From Alphaproteobacteria bacterium UBA830 (GTDB lineage Bacteria; Pseudomonadota; Alphaproteobacteria; MPNO01; UBA830), in contig CAJIYX010000060.1 in the NCBI GenBank assembly GCA_905181725.1, positions 1-47,678 of the forward strand: a stretch of 47,678 bases of DNA, read 5' to 3'. Of the stretch, positions 16,405 to 24,947 are shown in pieces (the stretch's first letter is position 1; each line of letters opens with the position of its first letter). The notes under the pieces were generated by a model, which saw only the letters and a list, made by a program, of their open reading frames with translations, did not search any database and was not told the DNA's origin. The position numbers and the translations under genes were made by a program.

Positions 16405-16974
16405 ATGCCAAACTCGACAAACGATTCGATTCCGAAACCAGTTCATTTCTTGCTGGTTTCAATTCCGAGGACGATCATCGGGTGCATGATCCTGACCGGC
16501 ATTCTGATAAACGTCGGCAATGTCATTGGGCGTTATCTTTTCTTGGAACCGATTATTTGGGCCGAGGAAATCATGATCTACATCATGGTGTGGACGGTAT
16601 TCATTGGCGCCATCCTCGTTACATATGACGGACAACATCTAAAAATGGATGTGTTCTCGGTGATGATGCCGTCACCCTATAAAGAGATCATCAATTTCAT
16701 CGCGGTCACCTCGTTCCTGCTTGTTTGCATTTACGTGATCCCGAATAACTGGATTGTCGTAGAGCTGATGTACAAAAATGACCAGCGCAGCGTCGTTGCA
16801 GAGGTGCCGATGGTGATACCGCATTTTGCGATACTGGCAGGCTTTTGTCTGATGTTTGTTGGTGTCGTGGTTCGTTTTAGGGCCCACGTTACCGGCCGGT
16901 TGACGGGTGAGATTGAGTTACTCGTGCAGGCACATAGCGACGATGATCAAGCCACGGCAGACGTAAAAAACTAA
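16405..16974 (+). CDS. TRAP transporter small permease (DctQ-like)
   Basis: The 189-residue membrane protein has four predicted helices, the normal topology of the small TRAP subunit. Family-like features include the second helix region with VGNVIGRYLF, WAEEIMIYIMVWTVFIGAI and GQHLKMDVF. A GGGAGCGGAG ribosome site precedes the ATG. It is followed 39 bp later by the large permease. The two form the membrane part of a secondary transporter that depends on a periplasmic binding protein and usually carries organic acids. No DctP binding protein is present on either side, so it must be encoded elsewhere. The divergent SDR operon upstream suggests a link to the same pathway. Confidence 0.88.
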   Translation: MPNSTNDSIPKPVHFLLVSIPRTIIGCMILTGILINVGNVIGRYLFLEPIIWAEEIMIYIMVWTVFIGAILVTYDGQHLKMDVFSVMMPSPYKEIINFIAVTSFLLVCIYVIPNNWIVVELMYKNDQRSVVAEVPMVIPHFAILAGFCLMFVGVVVRFRAHVTGRLTGEIELLVQAHSDDDQATADVKN

Positions 16975-17013
16975 TCCCTTTACAAAGATAGACAAAGATT
17001 AAGGAGTAGGTCC

Positions 17014-18324
17014 ATGGAATGGATTATTGAGGGATTAGCGACGATTCCGATGGAGTATTATATGGGCATTGTCCCAGTAGTGCTTTTGGTGCTTGGTTTT
17101 CCAATCTTCATCATCCTTTTGGCGACTGCATCGATCGTTTTGATTGTTCACCAAGCAGTCCCGCCGATGGCGATGCACATCAACATGTTCGGCAGTGTAG
17201 ATAAATTTGCACTAATGGCGGTCCCATTCTTTATCTTTGCCGGCGAAATCATGGGCCAGGGCGGTATCTCCAAGCGCATTGTAGCCTGGGTAATGTCGAT
17301 TATAGGCAGTGTACGTGGCAGTCTAGCGCTGACGACCGTGGGTACCTGTACTGTATTTGGCGCTATTTCGGGATCCAGTCCTGCGACGGTTGCAGCGGTT
17401 GGGCGGCTTCTATATCAGCCAATGAGGAACGCAGGGTATACTGAGCGATTTTCGTCCGGACTGATTTCTTCTTCTGGTGCCATTGCCACGGTCATTCCTC
17501 CGTCAATTGGCATGATCCTATATGGCGCATCGGCTGAACAATCTGTTGCGCTGTTGTTCATTGCCGGAGTGATCCCTGGACTTCTGATTGCTGCGCTGAT
17601 GGCGACATATATTTATATTTATGCGCTCCGTACCGGTATCCGCGAGTCATCCGGCTTTTCGCTGACGCAGTTCCTCACGGCCAGCAAGGAAGGCGTATGG
17701 GCGCTCGGGACACCTTTCATCATCCTCGGCGGGATTTATGCTGGTATCTTCTCGCCAACGGAATCGGCAGGTATCGCCTGTGTTTACGCGATCATCGTAA
17801 CGCGGTTTATCTACGGCGATATCTCGTGGAAGGGCATCTGGACCGTCTCGGTGGATTCCATGTACCTGACCGCGCAGGTCCTGATCATCGTAGCTGCCGC
17901 CGGCGTGTTCTCGCAACTCTTGACAATCAGTGGCATCCCGCAGGATGCCGTCGCGGCGATCCAGGAGATGAACCTGAAGCCTTGGATGGTGTTGCTAGTA
18001 ATCAACGTCTTTTTGCTAGTTGTCGGCTGCGTGCTCGATCCCGGCTCAGCTATCCTTGTACTGACACCATTGTTGGCGCCGATCGCGATGGCGATGGGTG
18101 TGGATCTAATCCACTTTGGTATCATCATGACGGTGAACCTCGCCATAGGGATGTTCACACCGCCTTTCGGTCTGAATATCTTCATCACGCAGGCGCTTTT
18201 TAAGGTACCACTGTCGAGCATCTATCCTGGGCTGATACCTTTTATTTTCGTCAACCTTCTCGCGCTGGCGATCATCACATACGTGCCCGAACTGTCCCTC
18301 TATCTGACGCAGTTCGTAAACTAG
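17014..18324 (+). CDS. TRAP transporter large permease (DctM-like)
   Basis: This 436-residue protein with about 12 hydrophobic helices is of normal length for DctM. Recognisable segments are the inner-membrane motif MAVPFFIFAGEIMGQGGI, GSSPATVAAVG, ATVIPPSIGMILYG and, near the C terminus, FTPPFGLNIF. It carries out sodium-driven uptake together with the small subunit encoded just upstream. GGAGTAGG lies in front of the ATG. A GC-rich inverted repeat at 18328-18357 immediately follows the stop. The ligand is unknown because the binding protein is missing from the window. Confidence 0.9.
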   Translation: MEWIIEGLATIPMEYYMGIVPVVLLVLGFPIFIILLATASIVLIVHQAVPPMAMHINMFGSVDKFALMAVPFFIFAGEIMGQGGISKRIVAWVMSIIGSVRGSLALTTVGTCTVFGAISGSSPATVAAVGRLLYQPMRNAGYTERFSSGLISSSGAIATVIPPSIGMILYGASAEQSVALLFIAGVIPGLLIAALMATYIYIYALRTGIRESSGFSLTQFLTASKEGVWALGTPFIILGGIYAGIFSPTESAGIACVYAIIVTRFIYGDISWKGIWTVSVDSMYLTAQVLIIVAAAGVFSQLLTISGIPQDAVAAIQEMNLKPWMVLLVINVFLLVVGCVLDPGSAILVLTPLLAPIAMAMGVDLIHFGIIMTVNLAIGMFTPPFGLNIFITQALFKVPLSSIYPGLIPFIFVNLLALAIITYVPELSLYLTQFVN

Positions 18325-18327
18325 GAA

Positions 18328-18357
18328 GAGGCGGCTTGTTAACCACGCGGCCGCCTC
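18328..18357 (+). terminator. Terminator-like hairpin after the TRAP genes
   Basis: GAGGCGGC (18328-18335) pairs with GCCGCCTC (18350-18357) around a 14-nt loop. Only a weak T-rich stretch follows (CCTTCGTTCT). It begins 3 bp after the DctM stop codon. Confidence 0.4.
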
Positions 18358-18372
18358 CCTTCGTTCTCTGAG

Positions 18373-19272
18373 TTGGGCAAAGTCCCCAACCGACTGGAGG
18401 AGAACGGGCGACTGGGCTTTGTAGCGCTCGTTACTACGATATTCTGCTACGGCTCGTTATGGACGATGGCCAAGGTCGCAATCGACTATGTTCCACCGTT
18501 ATGGTTCACCGCTGGACGTTTCGCGGTAGGGTCGCTTTTTATTGCGGTGGTTCTTCAAGCACAGGGGCGTCTTAAGCTGCCTGAAAGAGCTGATGTTCCG
18601 ATTGTGCTGAGCGTCGGTGCAGTCATGCTTGGCATGTATTCGTCGATTTTTCAGAGCGCGTTGCAGTTCGTCGATGCAGGTCGCGCCACCATCCTTGGCT
18701 ATACGACCGCGATTTTTGTCACCCCGCTTGCCATTCTGTTTCTCGGAGAACGGCTTTCTTGGCTGAAAGGGATCGGTCTCGCCACCGCGCTTGCCGGTTT
18801 CCTTGTCCTTTTCAGCCCGGTCGAGATGGATTGGTCGGCTCCTGGGGTGTTGCTTGGAAACGGGTTGCTGGTGTTGTGCATCATGCTTTGGTCGGCGGTC
18901 ATTCTTCACCTCCGCGTGCACCGTCAGATTTCGGACACGCTGTCGCTTGTCCCCTGGTATCTTCTGGTCGCCAGCCTCGTGGCGATGATTTCGGCGCTGA
19001 TTTTCGAAGGGCCGCCGGTGTTCGAGGTTTCCGGCACCGGCTGGCTGCTGTTTCTCTATACCGGCATTGTCTGCAGCGGTATCGGCAACTGGGGTGTGAC
19101 CACGGCAATCATGAACCTGCCGGCGACGACATCCAGTATCTGCCTGCTCGGTGTACCGGTCTTCGCGACGGTCGTCAGCGTCTCCTTTATGGGGGAGGTG
19201 CTGACGCTGCCCCTGTTGGCGGGGCTCTGTCTCATTATTGGTGGAATTGTGGCGGTAACTCTGTCCCGCTAA
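18373..19272 (+). CDS. EamA-family (DMT) transporter, copy 1
   Basis: The product, of up to 299 residues, has ten hydrophobic helices in two EamA repeats. Family-like segments include PPLWFTAGRFAVGSL, FVDAGRATILGYTTAIFVTPLA and GERLSW in the first repeat and GVPVFATVVSVSFMGEVLT in the second. Such proteins usually export amino acids or metabolites. The start is unclear: TTG 18373 lacks a ribosome site, while GGAGGAGA at 18396-18403 is well placed for the in-frame CTG at 18412, which would remove 13 residues and still leave the first helix intact. It is a close paralogue of the gene at 20595-21491. Confidence 0.85.
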   Translation: MGKVPNRLEENGRLGFVALVTTIFCYGSLWTMAKVAIDYVPPLWFTAGRFAVGSLFIAVVLQAQGRLKLPERADVPIVLSVGAVMLGMYSSIFQSALQFVDAGRATILGYTTAIFVTPLAILFLGERLSWLKGIGLATALAGFLVLFSPVEMDWSAPGVLLGNGLLVLCIMLWSAVILHLRVHRQISDTLSLVPWYLLVASLVAMISALIFEGPPVFEVSGTGWLLFLYTGIVCSGIGNWGVTTAIMNLPATTSSICLLGVPVFATVVSVSFMGEVLTLPLLAGLCLIIGGIVAVTLSR

Positions 19273-19519
19273 GCTTAGGGCAGGTCGGCCGAGACGGTTT
19301 TGGGTTTACAGGCCGATGTGGGAATCGTCGCAGATGCGGGCATTTTTGTGGACGGCTTTCTTGTTTTGGCGGTGACGGAAACCGTCGGATCAACATCAAA
19401 CTGCTTCTGAAGGCGGTCTGTGATTGCCCGTCCTGAAGATATTCTTCATAGGTCCGCGCAGGCCGAAGTAGATAAGGGCTTACCCGTGTTTCTGCATCCC
19501 GGCTCTCGCGCTTCGACAT
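19235..19519 (-). CDS. Possible small hypothetical protein
   Basis: A 94-codon minus-strand frame starts with ATG 19519, preceded by TAGGGA at good spacing. The N-terminal part (TRVSPYLLRPARTYEEYLQDG) looks protein-like and resembles short alphaproteobacterial hypothetical proteins I vaguely recall; the remainder is low-quality Pro/Arg-rich sequence running antisense into the end of the EamA gene. It could be a truncated small gene or chance. No function can be given. Confidence 0.25.
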   Translation of the reverse strand: MSKRESRDAETRVSPYLLRPARTYEEYLQDGQSQTAFRSSLMLIRRFPSPPKQESRPQKCPHLRRFPHRPVNPKPSRPTCPKLSGTELPPQFHQ

Positions 19520-19834
19520 GGATTTCCCTACATTTTCGCGCTTTCGCGCGGAAGAGACATCCGCCTGAGGCGGCGATATTTGATCAGCCTGCCAACTCTG
19601 AACAACACAGATTGAAGCCGGTCTACGATCAAATCTGAAATCCTAATGCGGAATGATCCACAACCGGAGGTATTTTCTTGTAGCTAACTTCCGTGAGCCA
19701 TAAATGGTTAATGCCTCCGGCATTTCGAATCCGGCCTGACTCGCGCGGGATCCTGCGGGTACGGTGTCTCGCCCGGGACAGGGGGCATTAAACATGCTAA
19801 CAGATCAATGATCCGTCAGTTCCGAGAGAGAGCT
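19273..19834. other. Intergenic stretch with no firm gene
   Basis: About 560 bp separate the first EamA gene from the second SDR. Apart from the doubtful minus-strand frame noted at 19235-19519 there is no convincing coding sequence. Plus-strand frames here have poor codon use and no recognisable family. A CCGGAGG sequence near 19663 leads only into stops. No clear promoter or terminator was found. Confidence 0.5.
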
Positions 19835-20584
19835 ATGTTTTCCGAAAAATCGATAATTGTGACCGGCGCCGCCAGCGGTATCGGCAGGGCCTGTGCCAGG
19901 CGGCTTCTGGGCGCAGAAAACCAAGTTGTTGCGGTCGATCTGGAGCGAGAAGCGCTTGAGACGGCCCTCGGCGCAGAGTCGGATTGCTTGAAATTTTTTA
20001 CGGGAGATGTTGCCCGCACGATGACAGCCGACGGTGCGGCGGCACTTGCGGTCGAATCATTCGGCTGCGTGGACGGTCTGGCTCATTTTGCGGCGGCGCA
20101 TTCCAAACTGAATTGGGATCAGGCTGACGAGGACGAGTTCAATAGGATTATGTCGGTCAATATTACAGGGCCGTTTCTGATGGCCAAAGCGGCGGCACAG
20201 GTGATGATCGACCAGGGGACAAAAGGCGCGATTGTGCTCACCTCGTCTGGCGGTGTTCTGATGGGCGGCACGGGTGAGAACGGTCGTGGCGGTCCCGCCT
20301 ACACAACGTCCAAGGGCGGGGTGCTGGTGCTCGTCCGGACGCTTGCCAAATCGTGGGGGAAATACGGCATTCGCGTGAATGCAATCAGCCCCGGCGTGGT
20401 CGAAACGGCGATGACGTCGGAATACAGCGACGAGGCAATGGCGGGTGCGGCGTCCCGCGCGGCGCTGGGGCGCGTGTCCCAGCCGGAAGAGCAGGCGGCG
20501 GCCGCGATCTGGCTTCTATCGGACGAGTCCGGATTTATCACCGGCGAAAATACGAACATCAATGGCGGAGCGGCATTCGGGTGA
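19835..20584 (+). CDS. Short-chain dehydrogenase/reductase (SDR), copy 2
   Basis: The product is 249 residues from ATG 19835, chosen because GAGAGAGA lies directly before it; the upstream ATG 19808 lacks a ribosome site and would add an odd MIRQFRERA extension. Motifs: TGAASGIG for NAD(P) binding, Ser in LTSSGG, and the catalytic YxxxK in PAYTTSKGG. The NNAG position reads HFAAA, matching the altered motif of the SDR at 15494-16228, as does GENGRGGPAY. It is followed after 10 bp by an EamA transporter and probably co-transcribed. Substrate unknown; the similarity to copy 1 suggests the same or a related intermediate. Confidence 0.88.
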   Translation: MFSEKSIIVTGAASGIGRACARRLLGAENQVVAVDLEREALETALGAESDCLKFFTGDVARTMTADGAAALAVESFGCVDGLAHFAAAHSKLNWDQADEDEFNRIMSVNITGPFLMAKAAAQVMIDQGTKGAIVLTSSGGVLMGGTGENGRGGPAYTTSKGGVLVLVRTLAKSWGKYGIRVNAISPGVVETAMTSEYSDEAMAGAASRAALGRVSQPEEQAAAAIWLLSDESGFITGENTNINGGAAFG

Positions 20585-20594
20585 TCCGCACGTT

Positions 20595-21491
20595 ATGATT
20601 TCTTCACGATCGATAGGTTTTATAGCGCTTGCCGGTGCGATTGCGGGATATGGCGGGCTGTGGCCGGTGTCGAAGACGGCGCTCGAATTCATGCCGCCGT
20701 TCTGGTACGCGTCGATTCGAATACTGACCGGTGCGGTGATCCTGTTCACCCTGCTGTGGATCACCGGCAAGCTGCGTTGGCCGACCCGGCACGATGTGCC
20801 GTTGGTGCTGAGTGTCGGCGTCTTCATGATGGCGATCTACACCCTGCTGATGCATATCGCGTTGCTCTATGTGGATGCCGGAAGGGCGGCGCTTCTGGGC
20901 TATACCACGCCGATCTGGGTGTTGCCGGCGGCCTATTTCTTTCTGAAAGAGCGGCCATCCTGGCGGAGGCTGATTGGACTGATCGTCGCTATGTGCGGGC
21001 TGGTCGTGCTGTTTAATCCGGCGACGTTTGACTGGTCTGATGCCGATGTCGTGATCGGCAATGCGATGCTGCTTTGCTGTAGCATCAGTTGGTCAATCGC
21101 GATCATTCACATCCGCAAACACAAGCCGCAGCGGACGCCGTTTCAGCTCGCCCCGTTTCAACTCACCCTGGCTGGAACGCTGATTGCCATTATGGCACTG
21201 ATTTTCGACCCGTTGCCGGTGTTTACAGGATCGATGCTGGAGGTAGGTGTTTTTGCCTATGGCGGGATCATGGGGACGGCAGTCGCAATGCTATCCGTGA
21301 CGACTGCGATCCGCTATCTGCCGACAGTCGTCTCCACCGTTGGCCTATTAGGCGCTCCGGTATTCGCGCTTACGTTGAGTGTTGTTTTCCTGAATGAAAC
21401 ACTCACATTCGGGCTCGCCGCCGGTCTGGTTCTGATTCTTGCCGGGATCGGGCTCGTTTCGGTGCCCGACAGGAGATCGTCGGACGGCTGA
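20595..21491 (+). CDS. EamA-family (DMT) transporter, copy 2
   Basis: ATG 20595 gives 298 residues and ten helices in two EamA repeats. It parallels the gene at 18373-19272 throughout: GYGGLWPVSK vs CYGSLWTMAK, VDAGRAALLGYTTPIWVLP vs VDAGRATILGYTTAIFVTP, and LLGAPVFALTLSVVF vs LLGVPVFATVVSVSF. It starts 10 bp after the SDR stop, in an SDR-exporter pair. Likely role is export of a metabolite; the cargo is not predictable. Confidence 0.87.
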   Translation: MISSRSIGFIALAGAIAGYGGLWPVSKTALEFMPPFWYASIRILTGAVILFTLLWITGKLRWPTRHDVPLVLSVGVFMMAIYTLLMHIALLYVDAGRAALLGYTTPIWVLPAAYFFLKERPSWRRLIGLIVAMCGLVVLFNPATFDWSDADVVIGNAMLLCCSISWSIAIIHIRKHKPQRTPFQLAPFQLTLAGTLIAIMALIFDPLPVFTGSMLEVGVFAYGGIMGTAVAMLSVTTAIRYLPTVVSTVGLLGAPVFALTLSVVFLNETLTFGLAAGLVLILAGIGLVSVPDRRSSDG

Positions 21492-21504
21492 AGCCGGGCA
21501 GAAA

Positions 21505-22512
21505 TCAGGCCAATTTGATCAGTCGTTCCAGATTGCCGCTGTATATCTTGGCCCGCGTCACAGAATCGATATCTAGCTTGTCGACGGCGTTGATCGTCTC
21601 GCGGATCAGCAATCCGCCGCCTTCGGGGTCGAACGGCGCATCGGTGGCAAACAGCGAATGGTCCGGCCCGAAAAACTCTAGACCGCACGCGGCCGCCGCG
21701 GTCGAGCCGTTGGTCGCCGTGTCGGCATAGAACATTTTGAAATATTCCTTGGGCTGTTTTTTCAGCCCGGCCTGTTCGGCCAGCGGATTCCGGTCAGAAT
21801 CGCCGCTGAATATTTGCTGAAATCCGATGCCGATTTTCTCCGCGAAGAAGGGGATCATCCCGCCGAAATGATGCGTGATGATCTTGATCTCCGGCAGTTT
21901 GTCGAACAGGCCCGAATAAATCAGCCGGGTCATACAGGCGCTGGTTTCGTACGGCCAGCCGAACGTGAACCAGATTTCGACCTCGGAGACGTCTTCCTGT
22001 GCGTAATCGGGAAAGTTCGGCCCGCGCATCGGGTGTATCCAGACTGGCAGATCGTGCTGGGCCATGGTCTCGAACACCGGATAGAATTCGGGCGCCGATA
22101 ACGGCTTGCCTAGCACGTTGGTGAAAAGCTGGATTCCCTTTGCATCGAGCTCGTTCACCGCGCGGTTGGCTTCGGCGATCGCGGCATCCGGATTGTTCAT
22201 CGGCATTGAAGCGATAAACCCTGCCAGTCGGTCGGGGTTTTGTTTGACCCGTGCGGCGAGCCCGTCATTGGCGATGCGCGCGAGTGCCGGCGTCTGCTCG
22301 GGGCTGCCGAGCATTTCAATCGGCGGATTGGCGAGCGAGATGATCTGGCGGTAATCGTCGAACCGGTCGAGCAGGCGCATATGCGCATCTTCGTCGTGAA
22401 GGGCCGTGAGCGCGCCGAAGAATTTGACGATGCTCGGATCTGGTGAAATCTCGGCAAATTTGTCGAAATAGGATTTCGGAATTACGTGGTTGTAGGCGTC
22501 GATGCGGGACAT
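21505..22512 (-). CDS. Amidohydrolase-2 family protein (ACMSD/decarboxylase-like)
   Basis: From ATG 22512 the product has 335 residues, the usual length of the ACMSD-type metal-dependent hydrolase/decarboxylase family (aminocarboxymuconate semialdehyde, gamma-resorcylate and 6-methylsalicylate decarboxylases). It has LPVWIHPMRGP, the His pair in IITHHFGGMIPFF and the Asp in FATDAPFDPEGG. The N-terminal metal motif, normally DxHxH, reads DAYNHVIP, so the first His is Tyr. No signal peptide. It is divergent from a Rieske oxygenase gene, so an aromatic acid or its cleavage product is a plausible substrate. A longer upstream frame exists but overlaps the divergent gene and has no ribosome site. 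Confidence 0.85.
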   Translation of the reverse strand: MSRIDAYNHVIPKSYFDKFAEISPDPSIVKFFGALTALHDEDAHMRLLDRFDDYRQIISLANPPIEMLGSPEQTPALARIANDGLAARVKQNPDRLAGFIASMPMNNPDAAIAEANRAVNELDAKGIQLFTNVLGKPLSAPEFYPVFETMAQHDLPVWIHPMRGPNFPDYAQEDVSEVEIWFTFGWPYETSACMTRLIYSGLFDKLPEIKIITHHFGGMIPFFAEKIGIGFQQIFSGDSDRNPLAEQAGLKKQPKEYFKMFYADTATNGSTAAAACGLEFFGPDHSLFATDAPFDPEGGGLLIRETINAVDKLDIDSVTRAKIYSGNLERLIKLA

Positions 22513-22620
22513 TTGGCCTCCCAAGTCTTTTTGGCGGTATTTTGACCCCGATGATAGATCGCCGGTGGCGTTGTGCAAAACCCTTTCGATGTGTTGATAT
22601 CCGGGACAGGAGGAGATGAG

Positions 22621-23685
22621 ATGTTCGTCAGAAATGCTTGGTATGTGGCCGCCTGGGAAACTGAGATTGGCGATGAGCCATTGGCGCGTACGATATTGTC
22701 GGAGCCGGTGGTGATGTTCCGCACACCGGACGGCATCGTGGCGCTCGAAGACCGCTGCTGTCACCGAGCGCTGCCACTGTCGATGGGGCAGGTGGTCGGT
22801 GACCGGATACAGTGCGGCTATCACGGGCTTGAATTCGATGCGTCGGGCACGTGCGTGAAAGTGCCGGGCCAGAACAAAATTCCGCCGGGCGCGCAGGTTC
22901 GTTGTTATCCACTGGTGCAGCGCTATGGCTGGGTATGGATCTGGACTGGAGATCTGACGAAGGCCGATCCGTCGCAGATACCAAACTGGTGGTGGCTCGA
23001 CAGCCCCGAATGGAAGACGATCCCAGGGCGAGGTGGCACGCCGATGCATCTGGATGCCAACTACCTGCTAGTTTCAGACAACCTTTTTGATATTTCTCAC
23101 CTGACCTACGTGCACTCATCATCCATCGGTGCGGATTCTATCGTAGATTTCCCCCCGAAGACCGAACGATGGGAAGCCGAGAAGCGCGTAAAGATGAGCA
23201 GAGAAATCCTCGATCGCCCGGCTGCCCCCTTCTATCAGAAAGCCGGGGGGTTCAGCGCTAACGTGGACCGTTGGATTATGACGACGTCAGACCTGCCATG
23301 TTATATGGCTTCCGACGCCGGGTCGGTGGAGGTTGGAACCGGTATTACGCCGGGGGAGGTCGGGCCCGAGCGGGGCATCGAGATGAAGATCATGAACCTG
23401 CCGACGCCGGAGACCGAGACGTCGACGCATTATTTTTATTCGCACTGCCGGCATTTCCACATCGAGTCCGAGGAATGGGACGAGATTTACCGTACACAGT
23501 TCACGGCTGTGTTCGATGAAGACAAGGTGGTGCTCGAAGGCCAACAGAAGCGGATTAGCGAGAACCCGTCGGCGTCCGAAATAGACATAAATGCCGACGC
23601 GCCTAATATTCAAGTGCGGCGCATGATCGACGAGATGATTGCCGAAGAACAGGCGGAAGCCGATCCACAGCGTAAAAGCGCTTAG
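22621..23685 (+). CDS. Rieske non-heme iron oxygenase, VanA-like
   Basis: At 354 residues it matches the oxygenase component of vanillate O-demethylase-type systems. The Rieske 2Fe-2S ligands are Cys46-x-His48 (CCHRALPLS) and Cys65-x2-His68 (CGYHGLEF). The mononuclear iron motif appears as LFDISHLTYVH. The N terminus MFVRNAWYVAAW is typical of this branch. AGGAGG precedes ATG 22621. No reductase (VanB-like) gene is adjacent, so electrons must come from elsewhere. Likely chemistry is O- or N-demethylation or monohydroxylation of an aromatic acid. A CaiB-type CoA-transferase follows 30 bp downstream in a probable operon. Confidence 0.9.
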   Translation: MFVRNAWYVAAWETEIGDEPLARTILSEPVVMFRTPDGIVALEDRCCHRALPLSMGQVVGDRIQCGYHGLEFDASGTCVKVPGQNKIPPGAQVRCYPLVQRYGWVWIWTGDLTKADPSQIPNWWWLDSPEWKTIPGRGGTPMHLDANYLLVSDNLFDISHLTYVHSSSIGADSIVDFPPKTERWEAEKRVKMSREILDRPAAPFYQKAGGFSANVDRWIMTTSDLPCYMASDAGSVEVGTGITPGEVGPERGIEMKIMNLPTPETETSTHYFYSHCRHFHIESEEWDEIYRTQFTAVFDEDKVVLEGQQKRISENPSASEIDINADAPNIQVRRMIDEMIAEEQAEADPQRKSA

Positions 23686-23715
23686 GGCCTGATAAAATTT
23701 AGGGAGAAGCAAGCA

Positions 23716-24894
23716 ATGGCCGGACCGCTCAACGGTATACGTGTCATCGAACTGACAACCATGATCACCGGCTCGCTCTGCGGTCAGATGCTGGCGGACA
23801 TGGGCGCCGACAGCATCAAGATCGAAAAGAAAGAGGGCGGGGACATGTTCCGCTCTTGGCGTGGCGGTACATATAGCGCGCAGTTCGGTGCCTATAATCG
23901 CAACAAACGCTCGATGACGCTCGACATCCGCTCCGACGAGGGCCGCGAGATTCTCCTCAAACTGGTCGAGACGGCGGACGTGCTGGTCGAGAATTTTCGC
24001 CCCGGCGTGATGAAACGCCTCAAGCTGTCGGTCGAGGAACTGCGCGAGCGCAATCCGAAGCTGATCTATTGCTCTATTTCGGGGTTTGGTGAAGACGGGC
24101 CGTATGAAAAGCGCCCGGCCTATGATGCGGTGGCGCAATCGCTGTCGGGCATTGCCAGCCTGTTTGTCGATCCCGAGACCCCGCAGACCACGGGCCCGAC
24201 GATCAGCGACAATATCACCGGCATAAATGCGTGTTACGGCATCATGGCGGCGCTGTTCGAACGTGAGCGTGGCGGCCCGCCGCGCAGCATCAGCGTCAAC
24301 ATGCTCGAAAGCTCGATCTGGTTCCTACCGGATCCATTCGCCAACCTGACCCAGCAGGACATCCAGCCGAGTCCGACATCACGGTCCGAAGCATCCCAGT
24401 CTCACGCGATGCGCTGTTCGGACGGTAAATTGATGGCGGTGCATATCTCGTCTCAGGAAAAATTCTGGCAGGGGGTCACAGGCGCGCTCGGGGTCGAACA
24501 CATGCGTGACGATCCGCGCTACGCCGACCGGATGAGCCGCATCGCCCATTATTTCGACATGACGGCCGAATTCAAAAAAGCCGCCATCGAACAGCCGCGC
24601 GCCTACTGGGTGCCGCGTCTTGAGGAAGCTGACGTGCCGTATGCGCCGATCAACACCCTGCCGGACGTGTTCGACGACCCGCAGGTCAAACACCTGGATA
24701 CGTTTTTTGAGGTCGAACATCCGGAGGAGGGCAAACAGACGTTTTCCCGTCGCGCCGTTTATATAGACGGCAGCCGCGACGACCAGCCGATGAACCCGCC
24801 ACCGCAACTCGGCGAACACACGGACGAGGTGCTGGTCGAGCTTGGGGTGGATGCCGATACGATGAAGGCGCTGCGAGATAAGGGCGTGGTTTAG
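23716..24894 (+). CDS. Family III CoA-transferase (CaiB/BaiF)
   Basis: This 392-residue protein has the expected N-terminal segment GIRVIELTTMITGSLCGQML, the GADSIKIEKKEGGDMFR region, NRNKRSMTLDI, the LVENFRPGVMKRL motif and ISGFGEDGPY. The catalytic Asp is probably in GPTISDNITG. Such enzymes move CoA between organic acids as a soluble dimer. AGGGAGAAG precedes the ATG. It probably forms an operon with the Rieske oxygenase upstream, suggesting CoA activation of an aromatic or aliphatic acid in the same route. Substrate pair unknown. An inverted repeat at 24948-25030 follows. Confidence 0.92.
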   Translation: MAGPLNGIRVIELTTMITGSLCGQMLADMGADSIKIEKKEGGDMFRSWRGGTYSAQFGAYNRNKRSMTLDIRSDEGREILLKLVETADVLVENFRPGVMKRLKLSVEELRERNPKLIYCSISGFGEDGPYEKRPAYDAVAQSLSGIASLFVDPETPQTTGPTISDNITGINACYGIMAALFERERGGPPRSISVNMLESSIWFLPDPFANLTQQDIQPSPTSRSEASQSHAMRCSDGKLMAVHISSQEKFWQGVTGALGVEHMRDDPRYADRMSRIAHYFDMTAEFKKAAIEQPRAYWVPRLEEADVPYAPINTLPDVFDDPQVKHLDTFFEVEHPEEGKQTFSRRAVYIDGSRDDQPMNPPPQLGEHTDEVLVELGVDADTMKALRDKGVV

Positions 24895-24947
24895 CGGCGA
24901 GCTACCTGGCCGCTTAGCTACACGCGGAACAAGTCAAACCACTCTGA

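Noticed and set aside
19420..19638. 72-codon plus-strand frame in the 19.3-19.8 kb gap
   Set aside because: No convincing ribosome site, atypical composition and no recognised motif.
22513..23049. N-terminal extension of the amidohydrolase at 21505-22512
   Set aside because: The extension runs antisense through the Rieske gene; ATG 22512 begins exactly at the family N terminus MSRIDAYNH.
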